Origin: Haplosporangium gracile
Taxonomy: Eukaryota > Mortierellomycota > Mortierellomycetes > Mortierellales > Mortierellaceae
DNA: 31,107 nucleotides
Assembly: GCA_015499985.1 (NCBI GenBank)
Contig: JAAAUF010000488.1
Coordinates: forward strand, 1-31,107
Direction of reading: 5' to 3'
Below, in pieces: positions 20,023 to 31,107 of the stretch. The position numbers and the translations under genes were made by a program. Below the pieces are notes generated by a model that did not search any database, had not been told where the DNA came from, and was given only the letters and a program-made list of their open reading frames with translations. Positions within the stretch are counted from its first letter, which is position 1. Every line of letters starts with the position of its first letter.

Positions 20023-20619
20023 CAGGTTGTTTGGATGACTAAGAATTGACTGATTGGCCGGCTGACTGAGTTCAGAGGAGGTAGGACGCTTTTGGTGACT
20101 TTTGTGGGCATCCGGATGATCTTACTTCTGAATTGCACCTGCCCCACTTTTGGGTTCGGGTTTGGGTTTGTCGCGGACTGGTCGATCACCTACGTGGATT
20201 TAATGGGAGAGGGGTTTGTATCACAGCGTTTTAACACCTAATTGGCGTGTGCGTGACTTCTTTTGAGATAACGGCTTTGACTTTGGGCGGTGGTAGAAAT
20301 AGAAAAAGGAAGGTGCGCCATCCCAGCACCTTTTTTTTTTTTTCTTCTTCTTTCCCATTCCTCTTTTTTGTTCTTTCGTCATCTTCCACAACCCTCTCTC
20401 ACTCACGAACATACACGTAAGCTACAAAACATCTCAACTTTCATAGTTACGCGTCTGAAAAATAGCACTTTTTTTTTTTTCTTTTGTCCATGCCATTCAT
20501 CAATTGAGGAGCTGACCGCCTAAAACATCAAACAGAAATTTTACTCTCCTCGCCTTTCCTCTTCTTCCCTTCCTCCCTACTTATAGTAAACACCTACCTT
20601 CTGCAACAAAAACAAAAAA
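20023..20619 (+). other. Intergenic and C/T-rich leader of the DUF89 gene
   Basis: No coding signal. From about 20330 the plus strand is C/T-rich with T runs, ending in an A-rich stretch just before the ATG, similar to the other leaders in the window. Confidence 0.45.
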
Positions 20620-22409
20620 ATGACGCCACCATACAGCCCCCTAAACCCCCCGCATAAGGCGCTCTCAGGTCAGGACAAGCACTCGTTCGGGTACACGACT
20701 CTCCAAAGCCGTCTCCCTGTGATCGTCTCCAAGATTGTCGATGATGTCTACCGGGCCTATAATGGCCTGTCGGATTCGGACCCGTTGAAGAAAGAGAAGG
20801 AGCAGGAGGCCAAGAAGATTATTGAGCTTATTGGTGGGCTGCGGTATGAGCTTCAGCGCGATAAGCCTTTCAGGTACGATATCATGCTTTGTCCTCAGCA
20901 ATTGGCCATGGGAATAATACTCTTGTTTATCTGTTATCTAATTTGCCATCAGATCACGCAGCTAACAGAGCTATCTTTTTATCGGTTCTTTAATGTTATG
21001 GAGAGCAGACCGTTCACGGATAGCAGAGAGGACGTGGAGGAATGGAACCAAGCTCTGGCAGAGTATTACTCAACCTCGTCCTGGTATAAGGCCTCGTGGC
21101 TCTTCTCAGAATGCTACCTCTACCGCCGGATTAAGGAAACCTTTGCGTTGACACAACACTGGAAAAATTATGATCCCTTCTTTGAACAAAAGCAAACCGT
21201 CTTCAGATCCTCCCAAAAGGCCATCGTCTCCATGGCCGTCCAACTCACCACCTCCGTTGATCCCAAGACGAAGAAGTCGATGTTGGATATTAAGGTCCAG
21301 GAGGGACCCGAGTCAAAAAATACTAGGGATGCGTTCTTTGAGATGGTCCAGGTCTCGCTTTGGGGTAACGCTACAGACTTGTCATTGTTGGATAATCCGG
21401 ATCTGGCCAAAGTTGAGGAGTTGCAGAGGAGGATGCTGAGTTCTGAGTCTTCGAGCAGTTCAAGTGCGAATGCGTCGCCGGCGGCGTCGACGGTGCATGT
21501 AGATCAGGTGGCTCAAGATTCTCCTGAGGAGCATGCGTCCGAGCTGGAGAAGCATGCGGATAAAATTCTGTCGAATGATTCAGAGTTGCTGTGGAGTAAA
21601 GTCAAGTCGTTGCGCAACGGACGCGTCGATATCATCCTCGATAACGCAGGTGAGTCTTCTAGATTTTTGCACTTGAAAAATGATCCTAGTGTCTGTTTTT
21701 GTACATTTCGTACGTTGTTTCTTATTAACCGAACGTACGGTCTTGCGATAATATATAATATCTAGGATTTGAGTTGTATGTGGACTTTGTGTTTGCGGAT
21801 TATTTGGTCCGTGCAGGATTCGCTTCAGAAGTTGTCTTCCACGCAAAGCGCATCCCCTGGTTCGTCTCGGACGTCATGCCCTTTGACTTTCAATGGACTC
21901 TCGACCAACTCCACCGTCCCACCTCGTCCACATCCGACAACACTTCGCCAACCAACTTCTTCAACCCCACCGACCCAATTGAACAACAAGCACTCCAGGA
22001 CGTAGGCAAGAAATGGCAAGACTACGTCAACAATGGAACCTGGAAAGTCACCAGCCACGAGTTCTGGACATCCTGCTATTCTTTCTACCACCTCCCTACC
22101 CATCCTTCCGCTCAGGACCTCTTCCAGGATATGCGACAGTCGGATCTGTGGATCTTTAAAGGGGATTTGAATTACCGTAAACTGGTGTATGATTGCAAGT
22201 GGCCTACGACTACACCGTTTACCAAGGCGATTGGACCTCTTGGAGATGGGGAGAATAAGGCGGAGGGTGTGCCGGTGGTGGTGTCGTTCAGGACTTGTAA
22301 GGCGGATGTTGTTGTGGGTCTGGCGGAGGGTGTGAAAGAGAAGATGGATAAAGTTGTGGATAATTGGATGGTGAACGGTGAATACGCCGTTATCTCTGTC
22401 AGTCCTTGA
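20620..22409 (+). CDS. DUF89/ARMT1-like metal-dependent damage-control phosphatase, 3 exons, 512 aa
   Basis: Exons are 20620-20873, 21009-21649 and 21766-22409, with introns of 135 and 116 nt; the total is 513 codons with TGA. Hallmarks of the DUF89 fold are visible. These are the N-terminal helical bundle (FGYTTLQSRLPVIVSKIVDD), the metal-site motif ILDNAGFELYVDFVFADYL near residue 295, and the C-terminal FKGDLNYRKLVYD near 430. The family hydrolyses damaged or excess phosphometabolites such as fructose-1-phosphate with Mn, Co or Ni; subfamily III includes human ARMT1 and a yeast homologue. A Ser-rich spacer (SSESSSSSSANAS) interrupts the helical region near residue 235. The first intron has no stop codon and is a multiple of three, so its retention would leave the frame open. 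Alternatives to this function are unlikely. Confidence 0.92.
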
Positions 22410-22622
22410 GCGCATCTTTCCAACCCTTTTTCGCCTCCTGGACGTAACATTTTTTTTATCGTAGAACAGGCACGAGAAGTAGATAATGCAAGTAGTAATT
22501 ATCAATACAGAATTCTGTATATTGTTCTCTCATGCATCTGTGGTATGATAGATATGCTATGCATGGTATGGTTTTGTTCTGTTATGCTATGCTATCTCCT
22601 CCAAAAAAAAAAAGGAAGGAAC

Positions 22623-25600
22623 TCAGATCTCACCAGCCTGCTCAGCAAGCTTAAAAAACAAACTCTCTCCCTTCCTCGCCAACAACACCTCCGGCTTCTC
22701 GAACTCTTCCACTCTCCCCTGTTCCAGCACAAGAATCTTGTCCGAATCTATTACAGTCTTGATCCGATGCGCAATCGTCAACACCGTCCTATCCTTAAAC
22801 TCATCGCGGATCGTCTTCTGAATCAATTCGTCCGTTTCCACATCCACCGCCGCTGTTGCTTCATCCAATATCAGAATTTTGGATTTCCGAAGGAGAGCCC
22901 GGGCGAGGCAGATGAGAGACCGCTGGCCGACCGAGAAATTCTCACCGTTCTGGGAGACGTGGAAGTTTAGCTGGCCGGGGAGGGAGGAGATGAGAGGTTT
23001 GAGGTGGGATCGAGCTAGGGCTTCCCAGAGTTGTTGGTCAGGGAGGTCTTGAAAGGGGTCGAGGTTTTCGCGGATGGTGCCAGCGAAGAGAGTTGGATCT
23101 TGGGGAATGATGGCGAGGTGTTTTCGGAGGTCTTCGAGCCCGACGGTTGAAATGTCGATCCCGTCAATCTCAATCGACCCTCCATCTTCCTCTCCCTCCT
23201 CCTCACCTTCATTCCTCATATCAATCGTGACGGCACTCCCACCAACATCCGCCGAACCAGAAGAAGAAGAAGAAGAAGAAGCGGCCTCAATGATCCGGAA
23301 CAGCGCAAGCGTCAACGACGACTTCCCAGCCCCTGTCCTACCTACAATTCCAATCTTTTGCGCAGGCAAGATCTCAAACGAGACATTCTTGATAACCAGA
23401 TCCAATCCTTCGCGATATCGTGTCGAATAGTTCCTGAATCGGATATGGCCCTGGTTGGGCCAATTGGGTGGTAAAACGGCGTTGGTGTGTTCGGGGGCTT
23501 CGGTCTTCAGGTCCGTGTACTCGATCACTCTCTCCACCGCCACCAAATGATTCTGAGAAAATCATTTTGGCAAAGGGATTTGTTAATTTTAAGGTTTTCA
23601 ATTGTACCACAGTTCATCAAAACACGAAAGCCTCAAGAAGAGGAGATACAATACCTGAAAGTCGCATCCAATCCGGACAAGGCTCGTAATCTCTTCCGTG
23701 ATAGACATCGCAAAACTAATCGTCAACCCCACAAGACTAGGATCCAACCGCTCCCTCCCCAGAACGGCAAACAGCGCCGTAAATAAGAGCACAAAAGTAC
23801 TCAACAACCTCAACTGCACCTCCACCCACCGTTTCGCCGTCATTGAACCCATAAAACTATTCGCCATCCTATCCATTTTCTCTCCACTCGCCTCAATAAA
23901 CCTTTCCTGAACCGCCATGGCCCGGATAGTCGACACGCCATTCAAGGACTCGTTAAAGTGCTGATAAACAGGCGATTTTGAAACCGAATACATCCTCGTC
24001 ACAACCTGCGAGATCCTCAAGAAGCACACCTGAATCGCATAATAAGCCGCCAACAGAAACGGGAGCACCATCAAGAACTGCGGGGCCGTATACATAATCA
24101 ACATAAACGTCCCGGCAACCGTAACCAAATAATAATTGGCGTCAAAGAACTTGTTGGGGAGTCGATCATCAATCGACACGAAATCGGACGAGAACCGGTT
24201 TAGGACTCGCCCGAGCGGGGTGGTGTCAAAGAAGGACATAGGGAGGCGCATGATCTTTGTCAGAAAGTTTCGGTGGAGCAGTTCTGAAGCTCGGATGCGA
24301 GCTTGGGCGAATGTGAGCCAGGAGACGATCACATAAAGGAGGACGTAGAAGAATGTCAGGAGCGCGTAAACGCCCAAAAAGAGTCCCACCGATGGAGGAT
24401 CGGTAGAATCATCGTTAAAGTTGTCACTGTTGTTGATAAGGTCTTGAGATTCTTGAGTTCGCTTGATCCAGTATTTGAGCCACAAGCTGGTGCCCACAAG
24501 ACAGATTTGCGCCAGGATGAAAAGTATCCACATCATTACCGCATTCCTGTAACGCCTACATATTTGTTTTGTCAAACAAAGAATAGTGAAAGTGTTAGGT
24601 ACCATTCATTTCCCTCCTTATTAAAAGTCATGCTGCACAATGGAGCGAAAACAGAAACAAAAAGACTTACAATGCTTTCATGTAGACGAGAAAGATGTTG
24701 GCGTCGACTTGACCCTCCTTCATCTTCTCAACAGTAATGAGTTCGGCCTTGGTGTCCTTCTTAGTATCATCTTTCACGGTCGTTGAAGGACTATCGGTTT
24801 CGGGATTCGGTGTAGCAGTTTCGTCCGCTTCCTGATCGCTGATATCCGTCGCCTCTGACAAACTAAAGCTCACAGAGTCGCTCTCGTGAGTGTCAGGGAC
24901 CAGCAATGTTGATCCTGCAGCGTTGCTGTGATAAATATCGCCAGAGTCATTTCCAGAGTTGAGCTCTCCAGTCGTCGAAGAGTTCTGAGGTGGCAATATA
25001 GCTGCTGAGGACTTTCTCCTGCCCAAGAGCGATGGTCGACGAGCGGTGGCATATTCCTTAATGAGCTGGTAAAACATATTCTTGTCTTTCATGAGCTTAC
25101 GGTAGTCCCCTTGCTCCACAATCAGCCCATCCTTCAGCATCACAATCCAGTCGACTTCCCGCAGATGTTGAATTCCATGGGTCACCAAGACGCGGGCCTT
25201 GTTGTGGAGCAAACCGGTCGGTCCCAAGAGATGGTCCCATAAATGCCGATCGACATGCGCATCAACCGCACTCAATGGGTCGTCCAACAGGTAGATATCC
25301 GCATCGTTGTATGCAGCTCGTGCGAGCGAGACGCGTTGCTTCTGACCTCCTGAGAGGTTGATCCCGCGCTCGCCAATCTCGGTCATGTCCCCTGCAGGAA
25401 GAATCGCAAGGTCCGGTTCCAGACCACAGGCAAAGAGGATATGTTGGTACCGTTCTTGATCATACTCGTTTCCAAAGAGGATGTTGTCCCGCAAGGTTGC
25501 GTTCATGATCCAGCTCTGCTGTGGCACATAGGCGATCCGACCAGACACTTGAATCCGCCCCTGCAACTTGTACATCTCTCCGATGATGGCGCTCAAAAGC

Positions 25601-28028
25601 GACGATTTTCCTTGCCCGACTCGACCGACAATGGCGGTCAGGCTGCCGTTCCGGATGGACAGGTCGATCGATTCCAAAGTTGCATGCGTCTCCAGGGCCA
25701 TTGAATCCTGCTCATAAGAGATCAGAGGCTGGCGTTCTTCATTCGCGATCGAGATTTCGGTCAATGATGACGATATTGGGCCGGACCAAGCGAACGAAGC
25801 GCCCTTGATAAAGATGACAGGATTCTGAGAATTCTCGGGCACGTTCCTGAATCGGATGACGTCCTCTTCTCGAATCTCCTCCCTCAACAAGAACTCCTGA
25901 ACGCGCCTGGTGCCGACAATAAGACTGATGGTCGATGTAGTCGCCTCTGAAAGACTGGCGATCGGATTCCTGAGCATCGCAAACAAGGCCATGCTGACAA
26001 AGACAACCTGAGGCGTCAAGGTCCCTGGCGTGAAATCGGGCCCTCCACAGAGTGCAAAGACGCCAAAGGTAATCAAGCTGATAATTAATGACGACGAGAT
26101 AAAGATAATCGACATGAACGCCTGTAACACACCAATCATCTTCAGGGCCACTAGTTCCTGGTTCCTGATCGACAGAATCCGTTGCAAGAAGGCCGACTCC
26201 CATCCATATATCTTAACGATCTTGATCCCGGCCAGAACCTCGGTCGTCACTCGAATGCGCTGATCCATCGCCGTCAACTTCCGGGACTGCATCGACTCGA
26301 ACACCCTGGCCTGCAAACCCTGCAAGGGCAGCAACAGGATCATCCCGAGAAATCCTGCAATCATCGACCAGCCCAAGAACCGGTACAACAGGAACAGAGC
26401 AAGCCCAGTTTCCAGAGGGATAGACACCCAGCTCGATAGGAATATCATGCCCTCGTTCCATTGTTCTGCATCGACAGCCATATGGTTGGTAATCTCGCCT
26501 GCCGTCGATTTCATCCTTGATTCAGGTGAGAGCCTGAGCGACTTTCTGTAGATCATCGAAATCAACGCAGCCTTAGTTTCAACATTGACCAAGAACATCT
26601 GATACCGGTTGTAGGTGTAGAGAAGGGCGACAAAGAGGGCAACCAGGAACATACTGCATGCCAAAAAGATCCCGTACGACTGAGGCTTGGTCTCGTGATC
26701 CTGCAAATAATCCAACAGCCTGCCCAACAGGACCGGCGACGCGTAGGACAACAGCGCGATCACGATCCTGCAGAATATAATAGGAAGCAGTGCCACGAGT
26801 TGGGTTCTCATCACCGTCCAGAACAATGAAGGCGGTCGCTGGTCATGTGGATTCCGAGCGCGCTTTTGAAGAGCCGCATCCCATCGTGCCGAAAGCTTCT
26901 GGTATCCTGGCTGTGTCCTCGATCCGGCCGAGAGCAAGTTGGCTGTGTCGTCGGCAGTAAGGGTCCGTCGGATTCCGATACTGACGACGGGCTGGAAAAA
27001 GTACATGACAAGACGCGAAAAGATATTGGCTTTGTCATATTCAGGTGCTCCACTGAGCTGTTGAACTTGAGTTAATCCTCTGGGCCATGCCTCGACAGTG
27101 AACCCAACCAGTTGCACAACGAGGGCAAGGATCAAAGGTAGGAGTTGGATTGTTGTGGTGTTGTTATGCTGTAAATCGTAGTGAGTGTGAAGGATGACGC
27201 CGGTTGCTGCGATCGATGTGAGATAGAGCAAAAAGATGATGGTCGAGGATCGGATCTCAAACCGATATTCCAGACGGTTGACCGCCAACGCCGCGATCTA
27301 AACGATCATTGACAAATAAAAAGTCCGAACGATTAGGATTTTTAGCCTTTTAACGAACATATCCAAGCGAGTGTACTTCGTTATGATTGACTTACCCATG
27401 TCACTCCCATCCCTAAACAACCCAATACCGCCACTAGTGGCATATCGGGGTAGTCATTGTCACCCTTTATCGCCATTGCCCCGAAAAGAAATGATCCAGC
27501 CTGAATCACCATGAGCGCAGCAGTCAACGCGATAGAGATCTGCGTGGGCCAGTAGATCCATGCGGTGCGACCAAAGCGGTGGGGCACTCCGTGAGTCTTT
27601 AAGTAGTAATAGCGAGCGATCAGGAGCAGCAGAGTAACCATCGACATTCCTCCGTACAATGTGCTAATGGTCGAGGTACGGGTACGGGAAAAAATCGATA
27701 TTATGGGTGAGCGGCGTGTCTTTAGTGAAAACAATCATTTCTTTGTCGTCCTCCTCGCATGGTAAACAACTGACCGTTTACAAGAGGCGTACGTACCTGT
27801 ACTCAAAACAAGGCGTCAGATCATATCGATCTGGACTGAACGGACCCTGTTTGAATGAAATAACTGCGTTAGAAATGAATGACCACTAGAAAGAAGAGTG
27901 ATAGTGACTTTGCTAAGGCCAGGAAGCAAAGGGTTTGCGCTTACCCATCCCTCGCTTTGACGACAGAGAGCGTCGAATGGAGGTACATCAGCCAAAGGTG
28001 ACTGAGAGAAAATAATCTGACCTGCCAT
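22623..28028 (-). CDS. ABCC-family (MRP/Ycf1-type) full ABC transporter, 6 exons, 1619 aa
   Basis: Exons on the minus strand are 28028-27945, 27846-27797 (only 50 nt), 27663-27396, 27297-24671, 24555-23655 and 23552-22623; all phases agree and the total is 1620 codons. The N-terminal TMD0 has about five hydrophobic helices (to residue about 215), the mark of long MRPs. TMD1 follows, then NBD1 with Walker A GRVGQGKSS (about 690), signature LSGGQKQRV (about 780) and Walker B IYLLDDPLSAVD with the Asp typical of the degenerate ABCC site. A long acidic linker leads to TMD2 and NBD2, with Walker A GRTGAGKSS (about 1381), signature FSVGQRSL (about 1510) and Walker B ILILDEATAAVD. Such proteins export glutathione conjugates, metals or drugs at the vacuole or plasma membrane; the substrate is unknown. 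NBD2 has an insertion of about 35 residues after Walker A, described in the findings. The gene converges on the DUF89 gene with 213 bp between stops. Confidence 0.95.
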
Positions 28029-28847
28029 TGGTGAGTAGGAGGAAAGCGGTCGAGACGAAGGTATGCTGTGGTATGGGTATGCGTTGCTTTTGTCGTTTTT
28101 CTTCCTTGTGCCGTTGTCTTCCTTTGTCCCGTTTGGGTGCTTGGGGGAGGTGAGGTAAGAGGGAGGGACACTAGTTTTGATGAAGAGACGAAAAGAAGAA
28201 AAGAAAGAAGAAAGACTATTCAAGGGAAATAAATAACAAAGAGAGAGGACAAATCGAGGTTTACCCGCATCGTTAAACTCGCAGCATTTTTCTTTTTCGC
28301 AGCACATTTTTTTGCGCCTCCAATTTTAATACCATGACGATAACGAGCAGCCCATTACCCTTAATGGTCAATGTGCTAGGGAGTGTGGGGCCTGATTTGA
28401 AGAGAAGCTCTCTGGTTGGCTCCCTCGTATCGGTGGGTATGAGATTGTTGAAAATGAGGGCCATTGGCACCTGTTGGCACTTGTTGGCGCTTGTTGACAC
28501 TTGACAGTCCACTCACTCACCCCCTTCCCTTCCACCCTCCCTCTCTCACTCCCTATCCCCTACCCTGTCTTGTCTTCCCTGCCCTGCTTTGCTGCTGGCT
28601 CCCGTCCTATTCTCTCCTCTTTGTCTCTCCCCCTCAGCCTCTCTCCGTCTGTGTCCCCTTGTGGCTCCAAACGGCTCTTCTTTTTTCTTGTCTGTCGCAT
28701 CATCATTTTTTTTACTTTCTTTTTTCAAACCAGTCATCTCCTTTTCCCGTCTCTTTTTTTCTCTCCTTCACTCTCTTCCGTCATCTCCCTTTGCTCTCCT
28801 TCCTGCTTCATTGTCCTGCATCACCAACTTAAACTTCAAAGGCCACA
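28029..28847. promoter_or_regulatory. Divergent promoter region between the ABC transporter and the TMEM135-like gene
   Basis: 819 bp lie between the two opposing start codons. Minus-sense C/T richness near 28130-28210 and plus-sense C/T richness from about 28510 to 28830 mark the two leaders. The middle (28450-28500) holds short direct repeats of the type TGTTGGCACTTGTTGGCGCTTG. No binding-site family can be assigned by eye. Confidence 0.5.
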
Positions 28848-31078
28848 ATGGACAATGCATGGGAGAACTTTCTTGAGGCCATCGCCGCCTTGATGTCCAA
28901 GGCCCTGACAGACAAGGAGACCGAAAATGTCATTGCTGGCTTCAACAACTTTCAACAGCGACTCCAACGTCTCAGCAGGTAACCAGCACAACATTTTGGC
29001 AGTCGCTTGAGCCTTCGAAGGGAGAGGGATCAAATCGAAGAATGTAATTGAACATTCTGCGTTACTTACCTAATCTTGTTGTTTATTCTCTATCCCCAAC
29101 GCACCACTCACTAGTCATAACTTACAGCGACTGAGCCTCGAGATCACGCAAAGCGCAAAGAAAGCCAAAAAGTGCAAACATGATGGCAAGACGTGTACCC
29201 AGAACGTCACTAGAGGCTTCCTCAAGACCTGGGTCGTCGCCTACCTCATCAAATATGCCATTGGAGTCCTACCATCACTTCTGAAGGGCAAAGTCTTCAA
29301 AAAGTAAGATACTCATCAATTGAGGTTACATTTTTATTTTGTTTGATTGTGTGGTTTGTCGCTTCGGCCAGGAGGTTACTGACTCCATTACATCCCCTAT
29401 TTCTCTCATATTTTCACTCATTTGCGCAAAACCCCCTCATTTTCAAATAGCCCAAGCGTTTTGAAGAAGAGCGGCGGAAGTGATACTGTGGGATTCGCAT
29501 TCTTCTTGTCGTCGTTCTTGTCGGCATACAAGTTAGTCCTGTGTGCGATGCGCAAGATCCGACCAGACCATGAGGGAGATCGCCTGAACGCCTTCGTTGC
29601 CGGATCAGTTGCAGGATTGACATTGGCTTTGGACAAGAACAAGAGCCGTAGGACTGCCTTGACCCTCTATCTCTTCACCCGATCCATTCAGTTCGCCTCA
29701 AGCTATGCGATGAAACGATGGGCCGAGCACCGACAGGCTAAGAAGGCTTCCAACCGCCAATCAGTTCGCGACGACGACAAATCGGTCGACAGCCAGGCAT
29801 TGGTGACTAAGAACAGATGGGACGATATCTTAGCCAAGATTATGACCTCCTCGGCAGCAACAGTGGTCATGTCCTTGACGGCAGCGGTTAACATTTATTC
29901 GTGTGTCATTGAGCCAGATGCAATGCCACGATCCTACTATAACTTTATCATGCAGCACTCGGGATTGCCTCAAAAGTTTGGACCCATGTTCCCACCATTG
30001 GTCGAGACCTTCCAGTCCCAGTTCAGCTTGCTCAAGGACGGGCCCGGAGGATTCGACAACATTGGTATCCCTGAAGGCGTGACCTCGCATGACTTTATCG
30101 CCAAGAACATTTCACCCAACATTGCGACCTTGTTCCCTCCCGGCATTCATCATGACTACCAGTGCTGCGCGCTCCTCCACCCATTGTACGGATGCAAGCG
30201 CCATGCCGTCGATACTTTTACAGGAGAATTTGGACGTGCCCTCAAGATGTACGGAACTCTTAACGCCGTAAGTTTCTTTTTTTGTGTAATTTTGTTTTTG
30301 ACTGTCAGTATCGGGATTTGCAGCAGAAGCCAACACCAGATCTCGGAAATTGCGTAACGGCATTGGCATGTTCTTTCATCTCACCCCTTTTTTTTCTTGC
30401 GACTTGCGACTTGCATCTTGATTTGTGTTGTAACTTGATTCGTGCATGATAGATCGTGATGATGGTCTTCCAGCACAAAAAGATTGCCAGCGATCCAGTC
30501 AAGTCGGCCAAGCACTATGTCAAATCGACTATTCGATCGTGCTTCTTCCTGGCATTCTATGTCCTCGCCTGCTTCTACATTCCTTGCCTATCGCGAAGAG
30601 TTCTGGGCCGCGAGTCTAACATCAAGTAAGTTTTTTTGGGTGGTCGCTGCTGGTTTTTGACGGAGGTGATCGAACATGGGGAGCGTGGCCTTTTAATTGC
30701 TTGCTTGTCTCTCTCGTGATTTCCATCTCCCGGTATGTTTTTGTTTTTGTTCGTTTTCTCGGCCATTAATTTTGCCGTCTCCCATTCTCATGAAAAAATC
30801 ACAATAGCTACATCTTGAACGGACTGGTTGCAGGAACAGCAGTGTTGATCGAGGCACCCGGCCGTCAGATGGAGTTGGCACTGTACTGCCTCCCTCGTGC
30901 TCTTGAGACTAGCTGGAAGCTGTTGATGAAGCGTGGACTCGTCAGAAACATCAAGAACGGCGATATTGCGTTGTTCAGTGCGTCGATGGGTGTGTTGATG
31001 ACCCTCTACCAGAACGAGCCCTCCGTCATCAATAAGCATTACTTGACCGTCCTCACCCGCGTCTTCGGACGCAATTAG
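28848..31078 (+). CDS. TMEM135: TMEM135-like multi-pass membrane protein, 5 exons, 526 aa
   Basis: Exons are 28848-28978, 29115-29303, 29451-30267, 30453-30625 and 30808-31078; introns are 136, 147, 185 and 182 nt and the total is 527 codons with TAG. Start context is CACAATGG. Hydrophobic segments are visible at about 90-105 (KTWVVAYLIKYAIGVLPSLL), 120-140 (VGFAFFLSSFLSAYKLVL), 165-180 (AFVAGSVAGLTLAL, the Tim17-like Gly pattern), 265-285, 365-420 (FFLAFYVLACFYIPC) and the C-terminus. The cysteine/histidine motif CCALLHPLYGCKRH (about 340) followed by a basic amphipathic stretch matches the C-rich region of TMEM135 proteins. In animals TMEM135 is a peroxisomal and mitochondrial membrane protein affecting lipid export and fission; the fungal role is inferred only. 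Full-length and slightly longer than the human protein. Confidence 0.8.
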
Positions 31079-31107
31079 ATCTTGTTTTTTCTTTGTTCAC
31101 TCCCCCC

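Noticed and set aside
21825..22505. 226-codon minus-strand open frame opposite DUF89 exon 3
   Set aside because: The plus strand holds the DUF89 C-terminal motifs; the antisense frame has no domain.
1..31107. CRISPR arrays, rRNA, intact transposons, clustered biosynthetic genes or viral insertions
   Set aside because: I searched by eye for spaced repeats, reverse transcriptase or transposase motifs and paired terminal repeats and saw none; the genes have unrelated housekeeping roles.

Overview
The window looks like nuclear DNA of an early-diverging filamentous fungus, most likely Mortierellomycotina (Mortierella/Linnemannia-like). The basis is seven multi-exon genes with short GT-AG introns (mostly 53-190 nt), long pyrimidine-rich leaders, and a gene set (fungal PhoD-like phosphatase, Whi3-type RRM protein, Slm-type BAR/PH protein, ETT1-like protein, DUF89 phosphatase, MRP-type ABC transporter, TMEM135-like protein) typical of that group. 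The lineage is an inference. All exon joins were read by eye from splice sites and frame, and each of the seven spliced gene models closes to a whole number of codons.

Layout. 244-2910 (-): PhoD-like phosphatase, 4 exons, 628 aa. 2911-8880: gene-poor, about 6 kb. Inside it, at about 5964-7333 (-), lies a decayed Stealth-family sugar phosphotransferase (CR1, CR2 and the start of CR3 still readable, with two nonsense codons and frame breaks), followed by a weak plus-strand coding relic and a (CAGGAA)9 repeat. 9906-12345 (+): Whi3-like RNA-binding protein, 2 exons, 651 aa, behind a very long C/T-rich leader. 13134-13643 (+): probable small secreted protein. 14386-16809 (+): Slm1/2-like BAR/PH protein, 3 exons, 717 aa. 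16845-16854: a run of Ns. 16946-17925 (+): broken gene of unknown family. 18219-20012 (+): ETT1-like, 4 exons, 458 aa. 20620-22409 (+): DUF89/ARMT1-like phosphatase, 3 exons, 512 aa. 22623-28028 (-): full-length ABCC (MRP-type) transporter, 6 exons, 1619 aa. 28848-31078 (+): TMEM135-like membrane protein, 5 exons, 526 aa.

The intact genes are housekeeping or regulatory (phosphatases, translation control, TORC2/PIP2 signalling, vacuolar or plasma-membrane export, peroxisome or lipid membrane biology) and do not form an obvious cluster. The ABC transporter and the TMEM135-like gene share a divergent promoter region of about 0.8 kb. I see no rRNA, convincing tRNA, CRISPR array or intact transposon. 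The most interesting signals are the Stealth pseudogene, the unidentified broken gene beside the N gap, an acidic/serine insertion in NBD2 of the ABC transporter, a stop-free in-frame intron in the DUF89 gene, and the unusual leader and intron of the Whi3-like gene. I did not find a clear new multi-gene system.
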